DNA of 12,187 nt, from positions 1 through 12,187 of the forward strand of contig JAFUQY010000449.1 of assembly GCA_017472105.1 (NCBI GenBank), written 5' to 3'. This DNA comes from Clostridia bacterium. Lineage in GTDB: Bacteria; Bacillota_A; Clostridia; Oscillospirales; CAG-272. The translations under genes were made by a program, and so were the position numbers. Of the stretch, positions 6,450-12,187 are shown piece by piece (position 1 is the first letter of the stretch; the number at the start of each line of letters is the position of its first letter). Below the pieces are notes generated by a model. That model had not been told where the DNA came from. It saw only the letters and a program-made list of their open reading frames with translations, and ran no database searches.

Positions 6450-9125
6450 TCAGGAGTTTTCTGCAATGTAAATGTTCGCGCGGCTGGCGATGATTCTTGC
6501 GGTTTCTTCGGCACTTCTGGAGCCTGCGAAGAAGACGGACAGCTCTTCCTTGATGATGTCAACGAGCGCACTGTCGGAACGCTGGACTTCCTTCGCGCCC
6601 TTCACCAGATCCATCACGGCGTCGCATGCTGCCTGATCGAACGGGATGTTGCGGCTCTTGAGGTAGTTCACGTAATCTTCGGAGTAGCCGGCTTCCAGAT
6701 ACCAGCTGTAATCGTCGCCGGAGTTGTAGTAGTAATAATTTTCGGACGCATTCGCGAGGCTCTTTTCCATGATTTCGATGTTCGTGCTGAAGCGCCAGCT
6801 TGCATTGTTCAGCGTTTCATCGTCCATGAAGAACTTGATGATATCCCATGCCTGCTCCTTCGCGGAGGACTTCGCACTGATCGCAAGCTCGATATTGGGC
6901 AGGATCATGGCGCCGTTGGAGCTTTCGTCATCCGTCGGGAATCCGATCGCGGTAACTTCCGTCGTTGCGAAATTCGACATCTGTTCGAGAAGCGCAGTGA
7001 AGCTGTTCATGTAGGCAAACTCGAACAATGCGGTTCCTCTGTAATGGCGCAGCTCGTAGTTTTCCTGCATTTCGCGTTCTTTTTCTTCATCATAGACGTA
7101 GTTGTCGCCCATGGTGTCGTAGTATGCCTCCCAGTAACCCTTTTCGGGACAGGTGGAGAGATACTTGATGAAATCGATGAAGCCCTCTGATTCAAACTTG
7201 GTTGTGCCGTCTCCCCAGTCGACGAAGGAGCTCATCGCCATGGAGAAGAAGCTGGAAATGATGCCGTCGCGTCCCTGATCGAAGAATGCTCTCATTCCTT
7301 CAGGCATGGTGTTGATGACCTTCATCATATCCTCGAACGTCCAGCCGGATTCCGTGCCGACGTACTGGGATTTTGCCATCAGCGTGCGGAGACGGAAGGA
7401 GAGGATCATCGAATACTGCCTGCCGTCAAGGGAGCACGCATCAAATACATTCGCGAGATACTTTGAGCGGTCGATGCCGATTTCCTCATCGTCGATGAAC
7501 TGGTTCAGATCCGCGAAAATGCCCTTCTTGAAGTAGCTTGCGGACGGCAGATCGGAGCTGATGAGAACGATATCGGGAACGTTGCCGGTGATGATGTCGT
7601 TGTTGAACTGGGTAACGGCGCCCGTCCATTCGTTTTCCTGATTGTTGTACTGATCGTAGGATTTCACGGAGATGCGGGTGCCGGTGTTCTTCTTGTTGTA
7701 GGCGATGATTGCCTTGGTAAGCTGATAGTCCGTGGTTGTGGATCCGACGGTGACGATGATTTCATCCTTGAGCTGTTCGTCCGGGATCCGCTCCATGATG
7801 CTGAGCGTGGTGTTGTTTTCGTTGCTGCTCCAGTCGGTGTTGGACATGAGCACGCGTCCGTCGGGAAGAACGATGGTTCTGTTGACGGTATTGAAGTCGA
7901 TGTCGGAGTTGATGTAGTTGAGGATTTCTTCCGCGGTATCGGTGGTAAAATCGTAGACACTGATGCCGCTTGCGGTACCGTAGTAGAGCTTGTTTTCACC
8001 CGTGCCGTAGAGACCGTAGTAGTTCTGCATCAGGTTCTTGAGCGTCACGGATTCCACACTCGTCAGCTCGCCGTTTTCCATGATCTTGATCTGATAGGTC
8101 TGCGCGGTGTCGGAGTAGAACATCACCATCAGCTTATCTCCCATGCCAAGGAGCTGATTGATCCAGCCGGAATCGAGCTCGGTCTTGCTGACATACTTGC
8201 CGTTTTCGTCGAGCTGAATAATCACGGAGTCGGCGTTGACGTAGAGATTGCCGGCGTTGTCAATGGTGAGCGAGCCGATGTAGAAATTGTTGGGATCGAG
8301 ATCCGCGTTCGCCAGTTCCGCGTTGAGATCGGCGGTCGAGACCAGCTCACCCGTTGTGATGTTGATGCGCTCGAGGGTGTATTTCGTGGTGCTCATCATG
8401 GTTTCTTCGTCGTACGACCACTTCTGCATAATCATGTACAGGTCACCCGCCGGAGAGATGGACATGGCACTGCTGTACGCATCGGGATCGTTCTTCGGCA
8501 CTTCCGTCACCACGGGATCACCGCCCGCAAACGGAACCTGCGCGAGACTCTGGACGGAGGTATAATCGAAATACCAGCCCTCGGGAAGCAGGACGTTGGA
8601 ATACTGCTCGCCGAAGACGATTTCGTCAGCGGAAGTGGGCAGCTTGACGTCCGACGACGCGGGTTTGTCCGCAATACCGTCGCCGTTGAGATCGACATCA
8701 GCTTCGGTTTCCGGAACTTCCACTACGGGAGCTTCGGTCTCCACAGCAACTGCGGTTTCCACGGCGATCTTCGCAGATGCAGCGTACGGAACGGCAATCT
8801 CTTCGTCAACGATGGTATCTTCTACCACTTCCTCGTAGTTCATCGCCTGCCAGTAGTAGCCCGCCTTGCGCAGCATTTCCTCGCCCATTTCGTTTCTGAC
8901 GATGGAATATTCCGTGTTGTAGATGAGATATACGCTTTCGTTTGCGGTGAACATATTCTGAACGTAGGTTACGCCTTCCGGGAGAGGCAGTTCTTCCCCG
9001 GCGTACACGTTGGTTCTCCTGCTCATCACGGGTCCCTTGTCCTTCTTGCAGGACGTAAGAGCGGATGCACAGGACAAAGCCATCAGTCCCGCAAGTGCGG
9101 CTGCGGCAATTCTCTTTGCTGTCAT
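6450..9125 (-). CDS. Lipoprotein joining a propeller-like region to an ABC-type solute-binding domain
   Basis: The protein has 891 residues, about twice the length of a normal solute-binding lipoprotein. A lipoprotein signal comes first: MTAKR, a hydrophobic stretch, and a lipobox ending at LTSC (Cys26). Residues about 43-445 carry repeated beta-strand units typical of propeller or PQQ/NHL-like folds (SPAGDLYMIMQ, DNAGNLYVNADSV, GENKLYYGTASGISV, LPDGRVLMSNTDW). Within this part sits an acidic V/E/T-rich stretch (100-143) and a DxNxDGxxD calcium-loop motif (Asp145-Asp153). Residues about 454-891 resemble family 1 solute-binding proteins: EIIVTVGSTTTDYQLTKAII, NVPDIVLISSD, FADLNQFIDD, GWTFEDMMKVINTMP, then a C-terminal FFMDDE region. 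The start at 9125 has GAGG seven bases upstream, overlapping the previous stop region. The ligand is unknown. The fusion suggests a surface receptor rather than a simple import protein. The C-terminal family call is firm; the propeller call is from pattern. Confidence 0.88.
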   Translation of the reverse strand: MTAKRIAAAALAGLMALSCASALTSCKKDKGPVMSRRTNVYAGEELPLPEGVTYVQNMFTANESVYLIYNTEYSIVRNEMGEEMLRKAGYYWQAMNYEEVVEDTIVDEEIAVPYAASAKIAVETAVAVETEAPVVEVPETEADVDLNGDGIADKPASSDVKLPTSADEIVFGEQYSNVLLPEGWYFDYTSVQSLAQVPFAGGDPVVTEVPKNDPDAYSSAMSISPAGDLYMIMQKWSYDEETMMSTTKYTLERINITTGELVSTADLNAELANADLDPNNFYIGSLTIDNAGNLYVNADSVIIQLDENGKYVSKTELDSGWINQLLGMGDKLMVMFYSDTAQTYQIKIMENGELTSVESVTLKNLMQNYYGLYGTGENKLYYGTASGISVYDFTTDTAEEILNYINSDIDFNTVNRTIVLPDGRVLMSNTDWSSNENNTTLSIMERIPDEQLKDEIIVTVGSTTTDYQLTKAIIAYNKKNTGTRISVKSYDQYNNQENEWTGAVTQFNNDIITGNVPDIVLISSDLPSASYFKKGIFADLNQFIDDEEIGIDRSKYLANVFDACSLDGRQYSMILSFRLRTLMAKSQYVGTESGWTFEDMMKVINTMPEGMRAFFDQGRDGIISSFFSMAMSSFVDWGDGTTKFESEGFIDFIKYLSTCPEKGYWEAYYDTMGDNYVYDEEKEREMQENYELRHYRGTALFEFAYMNSFTALLEQMSNFATTEVTAIGFPTDDESSNGAMILPNIELAISAKSSAKEQAWDIIKFFMDDETLNNASWRFSTNIEIMEKSLANASENYYYYNSGDDYSWYLEAGYSEDYVNYLKSRNIPFDQAACDAVMDLVKGAKEVQRSDSALVDIIKEELSVFFAGSRSAEETARIIASRANIYIAENS

Positions 9126-9129
9126 GCTG

Positions 9130-10269
9130 TTACCTCGCTTGTTTCATGTTGTCCGCCGGGATACTCGCGCCCGATGCGGCTTTCGCTTTCTTCTGTTTCT
9201 TCGGCTGTTTCGGTTTCTTCTGCTTCTTCTGCTTCTTCGGGAGCTTCTTCACGAGATTTTTGATGCTGTCGGTCAATGTATATCCGGAAACGCGGAGCAA
9301 TATGAAGGAAAGAAGCATTGCCGTGACGCCGATTGCCGCGACCGCCGCTTCAAAGATCATCAGGATGGCACAGCGGTAGTCGGAGACCTTGGCTTCGTTT
9401 TCCCAGTAGGGGTATTCGATTCGGTTTTCGCGGATCCAGGAGTATTTCAGGGTCTTCATGTTCTCCCATCTTGACGTCAGGGAGAAGCGGTCGGATGCCT
9501 CCATGACTGCGGTTTTCTCCTCATTGAAGGAGACAGCGCCGTCGAAAATGTTCCACGCGAAGGACTTGACCGCATTCGGGAGTGCGGCTTCAAAAATCGT
9601 GATGTGCCCGTCGCCCGCGAGCTTGCGGTAGCCGAGATAGCTCATGTAGAGACGCGGACGTTCCCCGTAGGTATATTCGTAGATCTCTCCGCCGGACTCC
9701 TTTTCGGAAATGCCGACGACGGTGAAATCGTACCCGCCGATCCGCACTTCCATGCCGATGATGTTTTCCGCACCGAACACGCGCCACGCCAGATCCCGGT
9801 CAAGCACGACGCCCATCGGGTTGGAGTTGTCGTTGAGGAACGCGGATCCGTAGGTGAATTCCAGCGGATGGAACACGAAGAAGTCGCCGCCGACGGCTAA
9901 GGTTTCCGCAGTCGCCTGACCCTTGGGACCCGAGACCGTCAGTGTATCCTGCGCGCCGTAGCAGTATGCCCACGACCGTGCGTTTTCCTTGGGAGTGACG
10001 GAGGATTCGAGCAGCTTCTGATCCACGGAGTATGCCCACTGCGTGATCTGATCGACGGAAACGGCGGCGCTCTCCTCGGAGTACATGGTGATGACCGCGA
10101 AGGGTTCTCCGTCCGCTGACCATCGATCACCGGCGTGGATGAAATTGATGTTCTTCTCCATCACACCCACGCACAGCTCGAAAATGCCGGTGAGAATCAG
10201 GCACGCAGCGAATACAACGGCAATCACGCCGGAGAGCTTCAGGACTTTTCTGTTGACTTTATCGTTCAC
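9130..10269 (-). CDS. Two-TM membrane protein with MacB-like extracytoplasmic domain
   Basis: From a GTG start at 10269 (GAGG six bases upstream) the product has 379 residues. TM1 spans about 11-33, an extracytoplasmic part about 37-300, and TM2 about 302-326. A basic cytoplasmic tail follows, rich in Lys, Gln and Pro (341-363). The middle contains the MacB periplasmic core signature: GVVLDRDLAWRVFGAENIIG, then VRIGGYDFTVVGISE (about 153-189). Real MacB/FtsX permeases have four TM segments. Here the C-terminal three-TM FtsX part is reduced to one, so the protein is unlikely to be a complete permease. The gene starts 13 bases after the adaptor stop and ends four bases before the lipoprotein start, so the three are co-transcribed. 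No ATPase gene lies within the window. The MacB-like assignment is good; the function is unknown. Confidence 0.82.
   Translation of the reverse strand: MNDKVNRKVLKLSGVIAVVFAACLILTGIFELCVGVMEKNINFIHAGDRWSADGEPFAVITMYSEESAAVSVDQITQWAYSVDQKLLESSVTPKENARSWAYCYGAQDTLTVSGPKGQATAETLAVGGDFFVFHPLEFTYGSAFLNDNSNPMGVVLDRDLAWRVFGAENIIGMEVRIGGYDFTVVGISEKESGGEIYEYTYGERPRLYMSYLGYRKLAGDGHITIFEAALPNAVKSFAWNIFDGAVSFNEEKTAVMEASDRFSLTSRWENMKTLKYSWIRENRIEYPYWENEAKVSDYRCAILMIFEAAVAAIGVTAMLLSFILLRVSGYTLTDSIKNLVKKLPKKQKKQKKPKQPKKQKKAKAASGASIPADNMKQAR
9178..9252. repeat. Low-complexity polypyrimidine/polypurine tract
   Basis: This stretch repeats TTCTTCTG, CTTCTTCGG and similar units, and codes on the minus strand for the Lys/Gln/Pro tail of the MacB-like protein. 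The near-repeats could slip during replication and change the tail length between strains. Confidence 0.5.
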
Positions 10270-10282
10270 GATGCACCTCGCA

Positions 10283-12187
10283 TCAGTTTTCAGCAAGTCT
10301 GACCTGCTGTTTGTCGGAAATGGGCGTTGTGGAGTTGGTGATGACGAACTCACTGCCGTAGAGACCGGATACCGCGGACTGCGTGTCGTCGGAGGCAATG
10401 ACCTCGATGTTCACACGTCTGGCGGTGTAGCGGACGCTGAGGGGCGTGTTCTTGGAATCCACAACCAGCACGAATTTGCCGTCGTTGTCTTCACGGATCG
10501 CGGAATTCGGCAGAACAGTGTCATAGGACTGGCTCTTGTCGCCGATGGTGAAGGACAGGGACTGACCCTCGTACACGTCGCCCTTGACCTCGATTGTCAC
10601 GATGCGCTTCTGACCCTGACTCTGCGGATCGGAGCGGATCTGGGTGACGGAGGCTTCCACGTTGGAGTACCACCAGGAGTTGGAAATGGAACACGGAGCG
10701 CCGATCTGGATCTTGCGTGCCTCTTCGGTGTCCATGGTGATTTCGCAGATGTAGCCCTTGTCCGCGATTTCGATTGCCGCGACGGTGTTGCCGCTGGTGA
10801 CGGTATCGCCGGGAACGAAATTGACGGAGACGATGCGTCCGGCAATGGGAGCGGTCACGTCGGTGGTTTCGGGAGCGTTCTTGTAGGTTTCGATCTTTGC
10901 CGCCAGCTCGTCAAGCTGCTTCTTCTGATCCTCGCGGGTCAGCTTGGTGGTGGTATCGGATTTGTTCTGGTTGGCTTCGGTGATCTGGAGCTGTGCCTTG
11001 AGTTCCGCGAGATTATCCTCGGTCGCTTCGATTTCTTCCAGCACATCCTCGGGATCCTTGGGAGAAGACGCGCCGGAGAGCTCCTTGTTCGCTTCGGTGA
11101 GCTGTTTGTTCAGGGATTTCTGGTCTGCCTTGAGGCTTTCCAGCTGTGCTTCGTAGGTATCGAGCAGAACGGTGTATTCCGTGACCACGACCTCAGCGGA
11201 GGACTGCTTGCGGAGGGATTCCACGTTCGCCTTGGCTTCCTCGTAGTCGGCGGTGACCTCGGTCAGCTTCGCTTTTGCGTCGTCGTAGTTCTTCTGAGCC
11301 GTGGTGAGATCGTAATCGGTCGCGTAATTGATGATATCGTCAACCTCGGGCATGCCGATGATGGAGAGTTTGTCTTCCACAGCCGCGATGTCCTCTTCCA
11401 CGTCGTAAATGTCTTCGAGAAGGTCTTCCTCGGAGCGGTCATACTGCTTGTCGAACTTATCGAGGGCATCCTGTTTCGTTTCCAACTGGGTGTGCAGGCT
11501 TTCGATGGTACTCTCAATTGCCGCAATCTGATCTTCGGTAAGCGTATCATCATCGAGCTTGACAAATTCCTCTGAAATGCTGTCCTTGAGATCGGAGATA
11601 TCGGAGGTGTATTCCCTGCGCTCTTCGCGGTAGTCTTCGTAGGCACGGTCGTACTGCTTATTCAGGGAGGACAGCTGATCCTCGAGGGAATTGAGCTGAT
11701 TGGTGAGGGTATTCGCTTCGCTGATGTCATCCTTCGCGGCTTTGATGTCGTTCAGCTGCGTTTCATAATACTCAACGTCATACTTGAGCATTTCATACGC
11801 CTGTGCATATTCTTCGTAGGCCTTCTCCGCCGCTTCGAGCTTTTCGGTGACGGTCAGCTTGGAGAGAACATCGTCCTCGATGATGGATTCTGCCTGCGAA
11901 ATCTTGTTCTTGACGTCGGAAATGTCCGCCTGACAGTCCGCGATGTATTCTTCCACCGCTTCAATCTGCTCTTCCAGACGTTCAATCTTCGCTTCAATCA
12001 CGGACGTGGTATCCGATCCGCCGAGAAGTGCATTATATTCCGCCTTCAGTTCCGTGATCTTTTCTTCCGCATCGGCGATTGCCTTCTTCGCGTCAGACAG
12101 GGTCTTGTCCGACTGGAGTCCGGAAATCTGGTCGTCCAGCAGAGCAAGATCGTATGTACGCTTGAGCTCGTCGTACTGCTTCTGTAC
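10283..12187 (-). CDS. HlyD/RND-type membrane fusion (adaptor) protein with very long coiled coil, N-terminus cut off
   Basis: The frame is open to the right edge, so the start and membrane anchor lie outside. The visible 634 residues are the C-terminal part. About 435 residues of near-continuous heptad-rich, Glu/Lys/Asp-rich helix come first (for example AKIERLEEQIEAVEEYI and KSLNKQLTEANKELSGA), with breaks at GGSDTT, IIGMPEVDD and GASSPKDPED. A half-lipoyl motif, TAPIAGRIVSVNFVPGDTV, then leads into beta-barrel and membrane-proximal domains, ending QQVRLAEN. This order fits the adaptors of tripartite and ABC exporters, but known hairpins are mostly far shorter. It is followed 13 bases later by the MacB-like gene. 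In a Gram-positive cell such adaptors work with MacB-type ABC exporters or act in cell-wall transport. An internal GTG at 12001 is not a real start. Family assignment is strong. Confidence 0.88.
   Translation of the reverse strand, partial: VQKQYDELKRTYDLALLDDQISGLQSDKTLSDAKKAIADAEEKITELKAEYNALLGGSDTTSVIEAKIERLEEQIEAVEEYIADCQADISDVKNKISQAESIIEDDVLSKLTVTEKLEAAEKAYEEYAQAYEMLKYDVEYYETQLNDIKAAKDDISEANTLTNQLNSLEDQLSSLNKQYDRAYEDYREERREYTSDISDLKDSISEEFVKLDDDTLTEDQIAAIESTIESLHTQLETKQDALDKFDKQYDRSEEDLLEDIYDVEEDIAAVEDKLSIIGMPEVDDIINYATDYDLTTAQKNYDDAKAKLTEVTADYEEAKANVESLRKQSSAEVVVTEYTVLLDTYEAQLESLKADQKSLNKQLTEANKELSGASSPKDPEDVLEEIEATEDNLAELKAQLQITEANQNKSDTTTKLTREDQKKQLDELAAKIETYKNAPETTDVTAPIAGRIVSVNFVPGDTVTSGNTVAAIEIADKGYICEITMDTEEARKIQIGAPCSISNSWWYSNVEASVTQIRSDPQSQGQKRIVTIEVKGDVYEGQSLSFTIGDKSQSYDTVLPNSAIREDNDGKFVLVVDSKNTPLSVRYTARRVNIEVIASDDTQSAVSGLYGSEFVITNSTTPISDKQQVRLAEN

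Noticed and set aside
6252..7190. Plus-strand open frame of 312 codons
   Set aside because: It begins in the intergenic hairpin region and runs antisense to the lipoprotein gene, with no recognisable motif or ribosome binding site.
10085..11575. Plus-strand open frame of 496 codons opposite the adaptor gene
   Set aside because: It is antisense to a clear HlyD-type protein and only reflects the absence of certain codons in the coiled coil.
10283..12001. Adaptor gene as a complete gene starting at 12001
   Set aside because: The frame continues without a stop, and with the same coiled-coil character, to the window edge. There is no membrane anchor at the supposed start, so the gene is cut by the window.

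Overview
The window looks like a chromosomal segment of a moderately GC-rich Firmicute, most likely a gut-type clostridium of the Oscillospiraceae/Ruminococcaceae kind. This is inferred from AGGAGG-type ribosome binding sites, TTGACA-N17-TATAAT promoters, a PyrR-like attenuator, a small Cys-rich protein of a sort I associate with clostridia, and lipoprotein and adaptor genes that look Gram-positive. No mobile element, tRNA, rRNA or CRISPR array was seen.

Layout. (1) Positions 1-2775, minus strand: a pyrimidine operon, pyrC-carA-carB, with carB cut by the left edge. The genes overlap and have one strong promoter. The roughly 125-nt leader carries a PyrR-type hairpin, a mutually exclusive antiterminator and an intrinsic terminator just before the pyrC ribosome binding site. 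(2) Positions 2768-3449, plus strand: a free-standing glucose-type PTS EIIA gene whose promoter shares its -35 region with the divergent pyr promoter. A bidirectional terminator follows it. (3) Positions 3496-4935, minus strand: a cytoplasmic GH27 alpha-galactosidase followed by a tightly coupled 69-residue zinc-ribbon-like protein. (4) Positions 5050-6243, minus strand: an XRE-type regulator with a helical, TPR-like C-terminal half and its own promoter. (5) Positions 6331-12187, minus strand: a surface transport or sensing cluster. It runs from a very long coiled-coil HlyD/RND-type adaptor (cut by the right edge) to a two-TM protein with a MacB-like extracytoplasmic domain, then an 891-residue lipoprotein joining a propeller-like region to an ABC solute-binding domain, and ends at a terminator.

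The two most interesting points are these. The CarA subunit has lost all three residues of its glutaminase catalytic triad (Cys to Ser, His to Gln, Glu to Asn), although its frame is intact and it sits in a regulated operon. This predicts an ammonia-dependent carbamoyl phosphate synthase. The right-hand cluster combines an efflux-type adaptor and MacB-type domain with an import-type solute-binding lipoprotein, and I do not recognise it as a named system.
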